Positions 1 through 8,551 of a DNA stretch of 64,000 bases are shown one piece after another. Both the position numbers and the translations under genes were made by a program. The DNA is from Porphyrobacter sp. ULC335. Lineage in GTDB: Bacteria; Pseudomonadota; Alphaproteobacteria; Sphingomonadales; Sphingomonadaceae. The stretch lies in NCBI RefSeq assembly GCF_025917005.1, contig NZ_CP078091.1, positions 1,860,001 to 1,924,000 of the forward strand, written 5' to 3'. Position 1 is the first letter of the stretch. Every line of letters starts with the position of its first letter. The notes beneath the pieces were generated by a model that was given only the letters and a program-made list of their open reading frames with translations, was not told the DNA's origin and made no database searches.

Positions 1-931
1 CCTTGTCCGACAGGTTGCCCAATTCCCGCTCCAGCCCGATCCGGTCGGCCAGCGCATCGGCGAGCCGCGCGGGCAGGGCTTCGCGCAGCAGCGTCCGCAA
101 ATGCGTGCGCGGGCGATCGCGCTTGGCCGCCAGTAGCCAGTCGGTTGCGGCGTCGGGCAGAAAGGTGATGCCAACCTCTTCTCCGTGCCGCCAATAGGAC
201 GAGACCTGCAATATCGCCGGGCCTGACAGCCCCTTGTGGGTGAACAACGCGGCCTCGGCGAATTCCGCCCTGCCAGCCCGCGCCCGCACCGGCGCGGCGA
301 CGCCGGAAAGCTCGCGGAACAGCGCGTCTTCGCCGCCCAATGTCAGCGGCACGAGGGCAGGGCGGGGCTCCACCACCTTCAACCCGAAATGGCGCGCAAG
401 GCGATAGGCAAAATCGCTCGCCCCCATCTTGGGGATCGAGGGGCCGCCCGTGGCGATCACCAAAGCGGGAGCGCGCCAACTGCGGCCATCGCTGGCGGTG
501 ACGGTGAACGCCCCGTCATCCCCCCGCGCGACCTCCGCTACATCGACCCCGCAGGTGAGTGTCACCCTGTCAGGCGGGCATTCATCCAGCAGCATCGCCA
601 CGATCTGCTTGGCCGAGCCAACACAGAACAATTGCCCCAGCGTCTTTTCGTGCCACGCGATGTCATATCGTTCGACCAGCGCGATAAAGTCGGCGGGCGT
701 ATAACGGGCAAGTGCGCTCTTGGCGAAATGCGGATTGGCGGACAGATAATTGTCAGGCCCGGCCCCCAGATTGGTGAAGTTGCAGCGTCCGCCGCCCGAG
801 ATCAGGATCTTCTTCCCGGGCGCATCGGCCTTTTCCAGCAATGCGACCCGCAAACCGCGCTGGCCCGCCTGCCCGGCGCAAAAAAGCCCGGCCGCACCTG
901 CGCCGAGGATGATGACGTCGAACTGATCCAT
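1..931 (-). CDS. NAD(P)/FAD-dependent oxidoreductase, HI0933 family (3' end cut by window)
   Basis: Flavoprotein of the HI0933/BaiN-like family; the substrate is not known for most members. About 310 codons are visible and the C-terminus lies outside the window. The N-terminus has the Rossmann FAD-binding motif GAGAAG (residues 10-15), then the family signature SGGGRCNFTN at about 44-53, and a second dinucleotide-region motif ATGGPSIPKMG near 150. The frame is open from the ATG to the window edge. There is no Shine-Dalgarno sequence before the start. It is divergent from uvrC across 65 bases, and the two promoters appear to share their -35 element. Family assignment is confident; the physiological role is not. 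Confidence 0.88.
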   Translation of the reverse strand, partial: MDQFDVIILGAGAAGLFCAGQAGQRGLRVALLEKADAPGKKILISGGGRCNFTNLGAGPDNYLSANPHFAKSALARYTPADFIALVERYDIAWHEKTLGQLFCVGSAKQIVAMLLDECPPDRVTLTCGVDVAEVARGDDGAFTVTASDGRSWRAPALVIATGGPSIPKMGASDFAYRLARHFGLKVVEPRPALVPLTLGGEDALFRELSGVAAPVRARAGRAEFAEAALFTHKGLSGPAILQVSSYWRHGEEVGITFLPDAATDWLLAAKRDRPRTHLRTLLREALPARLADALADRIGLERELGNLSDK

Positions 932-938
932 AGAGGCG

Positions 939-967
939 CGGATAGGCGCACGCGCGGGAATTGCCAA
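939..967 (-). promoter_or_regulatory. Candidate promoter of the FAD oxidoreductase, near-leaderless
   Basis: On the minus strand TTGGCA (967-962), a 17-base spacer and TATCCG (944-939) precede the ATG at 931 by 7 bases, so transcription would start about one base before the start codon. No ribosome-binding site is present, which fits. The -10 match is weak (TAT only). Prediction from sequence alone. Confidence 0.35.
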
Positions 968-990
968 TCGCCCCCCGCAGTCCCTATCTG
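961..990 (+). promoter_or_regulatory. Candidate leaderless promoter of uvrC
   Basis: TTGCCA (961-966), an 18-base spacer and TATCTG (985-990) put the expected +1 at 997, which is the A of the uvrC ATG. The -35 hexamer overlaps the divergent promoter's -35 on the other strand in TTGCCAA. No Shine-Dalgarno sequence precedes this ATG. The -10 match is weak. Confidence 0.35.
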
Positions 991-996
991 CACCCC

Positions 997-2958
997 ATGG
1001 CCAAGACCCCCGCAGGCACCCCTCACGATCCGCGCGGTGCGGAGCGCTTCAACGAAGAGCGCGCCGCCTACACCGTGTCCAGCGCGCAACCCGATCTGGA
1101 AGGCGGGTTGCAGGCGATCCGCGAGACGGTGAAGGTCTTGAAGCCCGTTCCCGGCGTGTACCGGATGCTCGATGCCCGGGGCGAGGTGCTGTATGTGGGC
1201 AAGGCGCGATCGCTGAAGGCGCGTGTCGCCAACTACACCCAGATCGCCGGGCTGTCCGGGCGTATTCTGCGGATGATCAGCCAGACCCGTTCGATGGAGA
1301 TCATCACCACCAATTCCGAAGCCGAGGCGCTGCTGCTCGAAGCGCAGCTGATCAAGCGCTTCCGCCCGCCCTTCAACGTGCTGCTGCGCGACGACAAGAG
1401 CTTTCCCTTCATCCTGCTGCGCGCCGATCATGCTTTTCCGCGCATCCAGAAGCATCGCGGCGCGCGGCGGGCCAAGGGCAATTACTACGGCCCCTTCGCC
1501 AGCGCGGGCAGCGTCAACACCACGCTCAACGCGCTGCAAAAGCTGTTTCTGCTGCGATCCTGCACCGACAGTTTCTTCAACAACCGCGACCGGCCCTGCT
1601 TGCTCTACCAGATCAAGCGCTGCTCGGCGCCGTGTGTGGGACGGGTCAGCGAGCCGGACTATGACGCGCTGGTGCGGCAGGCGAAGGATTTCCTCTCGGG
1701 CAAGTCAGGCGCAGTGCAAGCCGATCTCGAACGACAGATGGCCGAGGCTGCCCAGAACCTCGATTTCGAGACCGCAGCGATGCTGCGTGACCGGCTGCGC
1801 GCGGCGACCTTCATTCAGGGCTCGCAGGCGATCAATGCGCAGGGGCTGGGCGACGCGGATGTCTTCGCGCTTGCCGCCAGCAAGGGGCAGATGAGCGTCC
1901 AGTCCTTCTTCATCCGCGGCGGGCAGAACTGGGGTCACCGCGCGCTGTTCCCGCGCCACACCAATGATGTGGAGGAGGCGCAGGTGCTCGCGGACGTGAT
2001 GCTGCAATTCTACGAAGAAGTGCCGCCGCCGCCGACCATTCTTGTCGATCGCGACCTTCCCGAATGCGAGCTGATCGAGGCGGCTTTGAGCGAGGTGGCG
2101 GGGCGCAAGGTGCGGATCTCCGTCCCCGAGCGTGGTGACCGGCGCAAGCTGATGGCGCAGGCGCAGCGCAACGCTGTGGAGGCGTTGGAGCGGCGGCTGG
2201 CGGAAACCGGCACCAAGGCAAAGCTCAACCGCGAGCTGGCCGAGTTTCTCGAACTCGACACACCCCCGCAGCGGATCGAGGTTTACGACAACAGCCACAT
2301 TCAGGGCAGCAAGGCCGTGGGCGCAATGGTGGTGGCCGGGCCGGACGGGTTCGAGAAGGGCCAGTACCGCAAGTTCAACATCCGCGAGGCGCAGACCAAT
2401 GATGACTTCGCGATGATGCGCGAGGTGATGGCACGGCGGTTCCGCAACTTTGCGGAAGGCGAAGAAAACCCGGAAGCCAAGGCCGGAGGCCACGAGACCA
2501 TCCTGCCGGACCTGATCCTGATCGACGGCGGCAAAGGGCAGCTATCGAGTGTCATGCGGGTGCTGGAGGAGATCGGCATAGCGGATGATATTGCGGTGAT
2601 TGGCGTCGCCAAGGGACCGCACCACGGACGCGACGGGCGCGAGATTTTCCACTTCCCGGACGGCCGCGAAAAGATGCTGCCGGTGAACTCGCCGCTGCTG
2701 TTCCATTTGCAGAACCTGCGTGACGAAGTGCACCGCTATGTCATCGGCGCGCACCGCGCGAAGCGGTCGAAGGCGATCACCGCCAGTCCGCTCGACGAGA
2801 TCCCCGGCATCGGCCCTTCGCGCAAGCGCGCGCTGCTGTTGCATTTCGGAACCGCATCGAAAGTGCGGGCGGCGTCGCTTGAAGACCTGCAACGCGCGCC
2901 AGGCGTCAGTGCACGGATGGCGCAGCTGGTTTACGATTTCTACCATTCCGGCGGGTAA
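997..2958 (+). CDS. uvrC: Excinuclease ABC subunit C
   Basis: UvrC makes both incisions flanking a lesion after UvrAB loading in nucleotide excision repair. The 653-residue protein has the expected domains: GIY-YIG nuclease for the 3' cut (GVY at 53-55, YVG at 66-68), a UVR motif that contacts UvrB at about 243-275, the RNase H-like 5' nuclease with YDNSH at about 430-434 and DGGKGQ at about 510-515, and C-terminal helix-hairpin-helix repeats (PGIGPSRKRALL) from about 600. The ATG is chosen over an in-frame TTG 36 bases upstream because family homology starts near here and the TTG lies inside the predicted -35 element. About 40 extra residues precede the nuclease, a common alphaproteobacterial feature. 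Confidence 0.97.
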   Translation: MAKTPAGTPHDPRGAERFNEERAAYTVSSAQPDLEGGLQAIRETVKVLKPVPGVYRMLDARGEVLYVGKARSLKARVANYTQIAGLSGRILRMISQTRSMEIITTNSEAEALLLEAQLIKRFRPPFNVLLRDDKSFPFILLRADHAFPRIQKHRGARRAKGNYYGPFASAGSVNTTLNALQKLFLLRSCTDSFFNNRDRPCLLYQIKRCSAPCVGRVSEPDYDALVRQAKDFLSGKSGAVQADLERQMAEAAQNLDFETAAMLRDRLRAATFIQGSQAINAQGLGDADVFALAASKGQMSVQSFFIRGGQNWGHRALFPRHTNDVEEAQVLADVMLQFYEEVPPPPTILVDRDLPECELIEAALSEVAGRKVRISVPERGDRRKLMAQAQRNAVEALERRLAETGTKAKLNRELAEFLELDTPPQRIEVYDNSHIQGSKAVGAMVVAGPDGFEKGQYRKFNIREAQTNDDFAMMREVMARRFRNFAEGEENPEAKAGGHETILPDLILIDGGKGQLSSVMRVLEEIGIADDIAVIGVAKGPHHGRDGREIFHFPDGREKMLPVNSPLLFHLQNLRDEVHRYVIGAHRAKRSKAITASPLDEIPGIGPSRKRALLLHFGTASKVRAASLEDLQRAPGVSARMAQLVYDFYHSGG

Positions 2959-2967
2959 ACTGTCGGC

Positions 2968-3792
2968 ATGACGCAAGTTGTCTTCGCCCATTTGTCGCTG
3001 TTCGGGGTTCCTGCGGCAATCATCGGATTGCTGCTGCTTGGCCATCGACTGACGCCTCCCACCATCTGGAAGAGCTTTCCGGTGCAGGCGCTCGCCACGA
3101 TCGCGTTTCTGGGCTGTATCGGGGTGCCCTTCGCGATCCTGCGGATCGACAGCCAGGGCGAGTATTTCGATGACGAGACCGAACTGGTCAGTCAGGCATT
3201 CGCCCTGCCCGCAGGGGTGAAGGTTGACCGGCCAGGTGACAAGTCGGTGCGGCTGGGCGATTGCTGGCGTAATTCTGTCAATTGGCGGTCAGAGGTGACG
3301 TTCGCCGATGCCGCTACCTTTGACCGGTGGTTTGCAGGCCAAGGCTTCCAGCAGGGGATTGTCCGTCAGGTCGCGGGCTATTTCGGCCAATCATCTGAGC
3401 GGGTGAGCGTCGCGCCGGGCGCGCTCGACCTGCTGCCGCGTGATCCGAAACACGTGCTGTCGGACGAGAACGGATCTTATCAGAGCAACGTCCGCATTCT
3501 GGAGTTCTACCAGCCGTTCGTCTGCGCGGCGATCGAGCGGGGTGCGGATGGCAGCATCACGCTGCGCCGCTGCGATCCGATTGCCGAAGGCGGGGACGTG
3601 GGCAATGCGGGTCAGGTCATCGTCAAACCGAACGCCATGAAGCGCACACTCGAAGGCCGGATCTATTATGCGACCGGACCGTCCTATTGCACCAATCCGC
3701 TCCGGCGGGCGGTGAACGGTGCGCTCGGCCTGCCTCATCCCGAGGCTGGCCCGCCAAATACCACGATCAGCGGGCCGTTGCCGATCGGTTGA
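2968..3792 (+). CDS. Hypothetical membrane-anchored protein
   Basis: I do not recognise a family. The 274-residue protein has two N-terminal hydrophobic segments (about 5-25 and 40-60) followed by a soluble region of about 210 residues, so it is probably inner-membrane anchored with an exported C-terminal domain. That part contains scattered cysteines (for example in GDCWRN, FVCAAIE, RRCDP and SYCTNPL), which would allow disulfides in the periplasm. It starts 9 bases after the uvrC stop and may be cotranscribed with it. A hairpin follows its stop codon. Confidence 0.7.
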   Translation: MTQVVFAHLSLFGVPAAIIGLLLLGHRLTPPTIWKSFPVQALATIAFLGCIGVPFAILRIDSQGEYFDDETELVSQAFALPAGVKVDRPGDKSVRLGDCWRNSVNWRSEVTFADAATFDRWFAGQGFQQGIVRQVAGYFGQSSERVSVAPGALDLLPRDPKHVLSDENGSYQSNVRILEFYQPFVCAAIERGADGSITLRRCDPIAEGGDVGNAGQVIVKPNAMKRTLEGRIYYATGPSYCTNPLRRAVNGALGLPHPEAGPPNTTISGPLPIG

Positions 3793-3798
3793 GCCAGC

Positions 3799-3833
3799 GT
3801 GCTGCGACGACCCGAAACGGGCCGCCGCAGCAC
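3799..3833. terminator. Hairpin between convergent genes, possible bidirectional terminator
   Basis: Outer stem GTGCTGCG (3799-3806) pairs with CGCAGCAC (3826-3833); inner stem CCCG (3811-3814) pairs with CGGG (3818-3821) around an AAA loop. It lies in the 54-base gap between two convergent stop codons, where a shared terminator is expected. Neither side has a long U tract. Confidence 0.45.
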
Positions 3834-3846
3834 ACCAACGCAATAT

Positions 3847-4767
3847 TTACTGCCCGTCGAGCGCCTTGCTCACCAGCACATTGACCGAAACGCGGCGGTT
3901 CTGCGCGCGGCCCGCAGCGGTGGTGTTGTCAGCCGCCGGATCGGCGGTTGCCATGCCGGTCGGGGTCAGCATGCGGTAAGGCTTCCACTTGCACACCTGC
4001 TGGAGGTAATTGACCACCGCCGACGCGCGCTTTTCCGAAAGCGCCTGGTTCACTTCTTCCGATCCGGTCGAATCCGTGTAGCCGAGCACCAGCATCAGCG
4101 AGTTCTCGTTTGCTCCGGCGGTCTGGGCAGCGGCGCAGAGTTCAGCCTTGGCACCCGGCGAGATCACAGCCTTGCCGGTGTCGAAATAGACATTGGTGGT
4201 GCTCTTGAGGTTGTACTTGTCGATATCGCCGAGGCGACCGCGCAGGGCTTCGGTGGCGGCGGCGTTGGCCTGGATGGCCGCGCCCTGCTCGCCGAACTGC
4301 TGCTGGGTGCCGCCGCGGATCATCCGCGCGATCTGTGCATCGTCGCTGGTAAAGCGCACTTCGTTGGCGACGAGGCCCTGACCGTATTCCGAGGTCTTCA
4401 CCACGACCGGCATGCCGTTGAGCAGCGCGCTCTGATCGAAGGTCTTGTTGCCGATGCCGAGGAACCCGCCGCGGGTGCGGATTTCGGTTTCGGGGTGCAG
4501 CGTCACCATCGTGGTGGTGCCGTCGTTTGCGGTAACCTGCAGGCGCGAGCCACGGCGAGCGGAAATGATGCCGGTGACCTTCGGTCCCTCGGCCATTTCA
4601 GCGAGCGGCGGCAGCGAGCCGTAAACGGTGGTCAGCACCTCGCCTTGATCAGCGGTCGCGGTTTGCTCGGGCTGGGTTTGCGTCTGGGCGGCAAGGCCGG
4701 TGGCCGAAACGGCGCCCAGCAAAGCGATCAGTGCGAGGCTGCGCGAGTGGCGAATGGTGGTTTTCAC
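3847..4767 (-). CDS. OmpA-family outer-membrane/peptidoglycan-binding protein
   Basis: Exported cell-envelope protein of 306 residues. The GTG start is preferred over an in-frame ATG 87 bases upstream because AGGAG sits 8 bases before it and a signal peptide follows at once (hydrophobic core about 10-22, cleavage likely after LAA at 27). Residues about 60-145 resemble a DUF5666-type beta domain (VTGIISARRG, LHPETEIRTRGG). The C-terminal OmpA-like domain begins at about 190 (NVYFDTGKA), contains LGYTDSTGSEEVNQALSEKR and ends with the AQNRRV motif that binds diaminopimelate peptidoglycan. There is no N-terminal eight-strand barrel, so this is probably a periplasmic linker rather than a porin. 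Confidence 0.85.
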   Translation of the reverse strand: MKTTIRHSRSLALIALLGAVSATGLAAQTQTQPEQTATADQGEVLTTVYGSLPPLAEMAEGPKVTGIISARRGSRLQVTANDGTTTMVTLHPETEIRTRGGFLGIGNKTFDQSALLNGMPVVVKTSEYGQGLVANEVRFTSDDAQIARMIRGGTQQQFGEQGAAIQANAAATEALRGRLGDIDKYNLKSTTNVYFDTGKAVISPGAKAELCAAAQTAGANENSLMLVLGYTDSTGSEEVNQALSEKRASAVVNYLQQVCKWKPYRMLTPTGMATADPAADNTTAAGRAQNRRVSVNVLVSKALDGQ

Positions 4768-4955
4768 AGCGTATTGCTCCTGTGTGAGGGCCGCGATCCC
4801 GTAAGGTGGCCCGTGTTTGAATTTTCTGCGCGTGGCGTGGTTGTTCAGCAACACCTTGCCAGCAGATGAACGTCAATCCCCCGGCTGCCACAGGAGCGGG
4901 CAACCGGGGCTTGGAATGCGGCAAGTTGATGACCGGGAGGGTGTTCCCGGCCCTG

Positions 4956-6779
4956 CTATTTCGCAGCTTCGGCAGCGATCCAGCGGTCGATCTTGGCTTC
5001 AAGCACGGCCAATGGCAGGCCGCCGGTGTTGAGAACCTGCTCGTGGAATGCCTTGATGTCGAACCTGCGGCCAAGCTTGAGTTCGGCCTTCTTGCGCAGT
5101 TCCTGGATCGTCAGGGCGCCGATCTTGTAGGCCAGGGCCTGCGACGGGATCGCGATGTAACGGTCCACTTCGGCGATCACCTCGGTCCGCGTCATGCCCG
5201 AATTGTCCATCATGAATGCGATCGCCTGATCGCGGGTCCAGCCCTTGGCGTGGATGCCGGTATCGACCACGAGGCGCATCGCGCGCAGCTGTTCGTCCTG
5301 CAAGGTGCCGTAGCGGTTCCAGGGATCCTTGTAGAAGCCCATCTCGTAACCGAGCGTCTCGGCATACAGCGCCCAGCCTTCGACATAGGCGGTCGTCCCG
5401 CCGTAACGCATGAACGCGGGCAGGGCCTCGTTTTCCTGCGCCAGGCTGATCTGGAAGTGGTGCCCCGGCGCGCCTTCGTGGAGGTACAGCGTGACATTGC
5501 CCGGCGTCAGGCGGCTCGGCAGGTCATAGGCGTTGAAATAGAACACGCCGGGCCGCGCTCCGTCGGCCGAACCGGACTGGTAGGAGCCGCCCGCTTCGAA
5601 CTTCTCGGTCGTGGGGTCATAGGGGCGGATTTCGAGCGGCGACTTGGGGATCAACGAGAAGTAGTCGCCTATCTTGGCATCGACCTCGCGGCCGATCCGG
5701 TAATAGTCCTGCGTCAGCCCTTCGCGGGTCTTGGGCTGGAACTTGGGATCAGTGCGGACATAGTCGAAGAACTGGGTCAGCGTGCCCTTGAACTTCACTT
5801 CCTTCTTGAGCTTTTCGAGATCAGCCTTGATGCGCGCGACTTCCGAAAGGCCAAGCTGGTGGATCGTCTCCGGGGCGAGCGGCAGGGTGGTCGAATCCTC
5901 GACCAGCCGGGCGTAAAGCTTGTCGCCGCCCTTCATCTGGCTGAGCCCGATGCTGTCGCGCGCGGCCGGCAGATACTCGTCGCGCAGGAAATCGCGCAGC
6001 CGCGTGTTGGCGGCGTAGATTGCGGCGGTCTTGGCCTCGTAAGCCGTCGTCAGACGCGCCTTGTCGGCATCGGAGATTCCCTCGGGGAAGGTCTTCACCG
6101 GCCCCATGTACTGGGACTCCGCGATCGGCTGGTTGATCTGCGTGTCGAGCTGGGTGACCATGATCCCGACAGTCAGCTTGGTTTCGACCACGCCGCTCTT
6201 CATGCCATCGCGGAACTTGCTGATCGCCCGGTCGACGAAGGCGATGTAATCATCGTGCCGCGACAGGTTGTCCTCGTAATTGGCGAGGGTCTTGAACGGG
6301 GCGACCCCGGTGCCGCTGGCGAATGTCGGATAAAAGGTGTGCAGCCCGAAGAAGTGGTTGAGCGGGCGCACCTCGGTCAGCGCACGCATTTCGTCGGTGA
6401 CGCCGGCCAGCGCGCGCTCCTGCGTGTACTTGAACACATCATAGGCGAGCGCGTCGGTCGCATCGAGCTTGGCGCGGTCAATGGCGGCCAGCAGCGCGAG
6501 GTTCAGCTTGATGTCGGTGCGCGAGGCGAGGAAGCTTGAATCGGTCAGTAGATCGCCCAGCCGGCCCGCATTCTCCTCGTCACCGCGGAACAGACGGCTG
6601 AGCGGATTGAGTGCCAGTTCGCGTTCGTCTGCATCTTCGAACAGGGCGAAAAGCTTGTCGTGCTCTGACTGGCTGGCGGGGGCGGCGGTCGTCGTGGTTG
6701 CGGCAGCGGTCTGGGCGAGCGCAGGCGTGGCAACGAACAGCAGCGCGGTCGACGCGGCAAGGGCAAGGCGCAAGGTCAT
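4956..6779 (-). CDS. DUF885 family exported metallopeptidase-like protein
   Basis: 607-residue DUF885 protein, a family related to zinc metallopeptidases whose substrates are mostly unknown. The start chosen has a signal peptide (LRLALAASTALLFVATPALAQ, cleavage after ALA). The putative zinc site HEGAPGHHFQ lies at about 434-443, followed by the family glutamate motif EGWALYAETLG about 30 residues later. TGxHxKGW-like sequence (TGIHAKGWTRDQA) and the C-terminal YKIGALTIQELR block are also typical. It is transcribed alone; the 188 bases to the OmpA-like gene and 120 bases to the carotenoid oxygenase show no obvious extra gene. Confidence 0.9.
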   Translation of the reverse strand: MTLRLALAASTALLFVATPALAQTAAATTTTAAPASQSEHDKLFALFEDADERELALNPLSRLFRGDEENAGRLGDLLTDSSFLASRTDIKLNLALLAAIDRAKLDATDALAYDVFKYTQERALAGVTDEMRALTEVRPLNHFFGLHTFYPTFASGTGVAPFKTLANYEDNLSRHDDYIAFVDRAISKFRDGMKSGVVETKLTVGIMVTQLDTQINQPIAESQYMGPVKTFPEGISDADKARLTTAYEAKTAAIYAANTRLRDFLRDEYLPAARDSIGLSQMKGGDKLYARLVEDSTTLPLAPETIHQLGLSEVARIKADLEKLKKEVKFKGTLTQFFDYVRTDPKFQPKTREGLTQDYYRIGREVDAKIGDYFSLIPKSPLEIRPYDPTTEKFEAGGSYQSGSADGARPGVFYFNAYDLPSRLTPGNVTLYLHEGAPGHHFQISLAQENEALPAFMRYGGTTAYVEGWALYAETLGYEMGFYKDPWNRYGTLQDEQLRAMRLVVDTGIHAKGWTRDQAIAFMMDNSGMTRTEVIAEVDRYIAIPSQALAYKIGALTIQELRKKAELKLGRRFDIKAFHEQVLNTGGLPLAVLEAKIDRWIAAEAAK

Positions 6780-6899
6780 GTAAGGAGTCCCCCGGGGCAA
6801 AAGTCCTAGCCGCGCGCGGTAGGCCGGGGGCGGGGCAGGCGCAACCGAATGGGCGACGAGCGACCTTGCCGCTTCGACCGGCGTCTTGACGTCATGCCG

Positions 6900-8414
6900 T
6901 CAGGCGGTGGCAAAGCGCCTTGCGTGGAAGGCCGCGTCAGCCCGCAACTGGTCGTGCTCGACCCATACCGAGTGCGTCCCCGAGCATAGTTTGTGCGGCA
7001 GGGCGAGACGGCAGATCGGCCCTTTGGCAATGTCCGACGCATCCAGAATCGCACATTCGGAGGTGCCGGTGTTCTCGTCGATCAGGAAGGTGATGAGGTA
7101 GCCTTCTTGTTCGCCTACCGCTTCGCTACTTGAGGCGGAGGGTTTGCGAGGGATCATCGGGCTTTCGCTCGCATAGACGCCTTCAGGCAGGCGGTAGACC
7201 TGTTCCCCGCCCGTATCGGTGTCGTGGCGGACATAGCCATTGAACAGGAACCAGCCGGGCCGCGTTGTCGTCGACCAGACGTAGCGGCTCTTGTGCATGG
7301 CGTAGCGCGGGTTGATCATCCCGAATTCGACGATCTTTTCACCCAAGCGCTCCTCGCGGGTTTCGCCGGTTTTCAGGTTGAAGCGCCAGCGGTGAAGGCG
7401 GCTCTGGAAAGAGTGTTCGTCGACATAGGCCATCATGTGGCTGTAGCGGCCCATTTCCTCCAGCGGATCGGGCATCGGCTTGGCCTGATGGTAGCCTTCG
7501 AGGATGACTTCATCCCCCTCTTCCCAAGCGTTGGTCCAGTGCAGCACGTAGGTCGGGGCAGCCTCGAACCAGCGGATGTCCTGCGGCTGGCCGCGGCGCG
7601 GGATCAGGCCGAACCGGGTCGGCACGCCATCGTGTATCCGCGCGGCATGAATGTTCCGCCCGAGCAATTCCTCGTCCCAGAAAAGCGGCATATCATTGAG
7701 GATCGACCAGTTCTTGGTGATCGCCATGTCGTGCGGCAGGCGCGGTCCCGGCAGCGGCACGGGGACGTAATGCACAAGGCTCCCGGTGCGATCGACAACC
7801 CCGTAATGCATGAAGGGCGCGTGCTTGGAGTAGTTGAAGAACATCAGCTCGCCAGTGTCTTCATCGACCTTAGGGTGGGCCGAGATGCCATCCAGCGGCA
7901 CCCAAGGCGCCTTGCCCCGGCTCCCCAGCGTAACCGGATCGAGCATCCATGCCTCGCCGCACTGGTAGAGCGTGGCATAGGCCGTGCCTGCGTGAACGAT
8001 AATGTCGGTCGAGCCGGTGTCCTTGAGACCCCCATGCGCGCCAAAGCCCGGGCGTTTCGACGTGCCCCACGGGTCCATCAGCCCGCCCCACAGGCTCTGG
8101 CCCGCGATCTGTTCGGCTTCGAAACAATGCGTGCGGACAAAGCGGTTGCGGTAGCTCGCCTTGCCGCCGGAGATATTGACCTGATGGATCATCGCATCGC
8201 CATCAAAAGGATGATGGCGGCCGAGCGGCTGGTGCACCTGATTTTCGGTGTTGCGCAGATAGATGCCGTCAATGTCGGCCGGAATCTCACCCGAAATCAC
8301 TCGCAGTTCGGCAACATCGACTTCCTCGTGCAGCGGCGTCCACGGCCCTGTCAGGTAGGGGTGGTTCGACGGTTCCAAGGACGTTTTCACCGGCGGGTGG
8401 CGCGTGATCTGCAT
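6900..8414 (-). CDS. Carotenoid oxygenase (RPE65/CCD family)
   Basis: Non-haem iron enzyme family that cleaves carotenoids or related C=C bonds (lignostilbenes, retinoid precursors). The 504-residue protein shows all four conserved iron-binding histidines in context: SAHPKVDEDTGE, LPHDMAIT, YVLHWTNAWEEG and the C-terminal GTHSVWVEH. The start is set by AGGAGAG 5 bases upstream. It is divergent from a universal stress protein gene, with an FNR box in the shared 137-base region. Carotenoid pigments are typical of the inferred family of organisms, which makes apocarotenoid formation plausible, but the bond cleaved cannot be read from sequence. Confidence 0.93.
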   Translation of the reverse strand: MQITRHPPVKTSLEPSNHPYLTGPWTPLHEEVDVAELRVISGEIPADIDGIYLRNTENQVHQPLGRHHPFDGDAMIHQVNISGGKASYRNRFVRTHCFEAEQIAGQSLWGGLMDPWGTSKRPGFGAHGGLKDTGSTDIIVHAGTAYATLYQCGEAWMLDPVTLGSRGKAPWVPLDGISAHPKVDEDTGELMFFNYSKHAPFMHYGVVDRTGSLVHYVPVPLPGPRLPHDMAITKNWSILNDMPLFWDEELLGRNIHAARIHDGVPTRFGLIPRRGQPQDIRWFEAAPTYVLHWTNAWEEGDEVILEGYHQAKPMPDPLEEMGRYSHMMAYVDEHSFQSRLHRWRFNLKTGETREERLGEKIVEFGMINPRYAMHKSRYVWSTTTRPGWFLFNGYVRHDTDTGGEQVYRLPEGVYASESPMIPRKPSASSSEAVGEQEGYLITFLIDENTGTSECAILDASDIAKGPICRLALPHKLCSGTHSVWVEHDQLRADAAFHARRFATA

Positions 8415-8485
8415 GGTCTCTCTCCTGACGACAAGGATGCGCGAGTGCGCGCGGACTGGCAAGCCGGGACAGCGCCTTGCGAAAT

Positions 8486-8527
8486 TTGATTACGATCAAG
8501 GTCAGCCGCGTCACATTGGCGGATAAT
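8486..8527 (+). promoter_or_regulatory. FNR/Anr box with class II -10 element upstream of the stress protein
   Basis: TTGATTACGATCAA (8486-8499) is a perfect match to the FNR/Anr consensus TTGAT-N4-ATCAA. GATAAT at 8522-8527 (5 of 6 matches to TATAAT) places +1 at 8534, which puts the box centre at -41.5, the class II activation position. The stress-protein ATG is 18 bases further on. The window also encodes a matching FNR-type regulator. Confidence 0.8.
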
Positions 8528-8551
8528 GCCTGCATCAATGGGAGACACGCG

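Noticed and set aside
4866-6539. 557-codon plus-strand open frame opposite the DUF885 gene
   Set aside because: No domain and the minus-strand gene has signal peptide and metal-site motifs.
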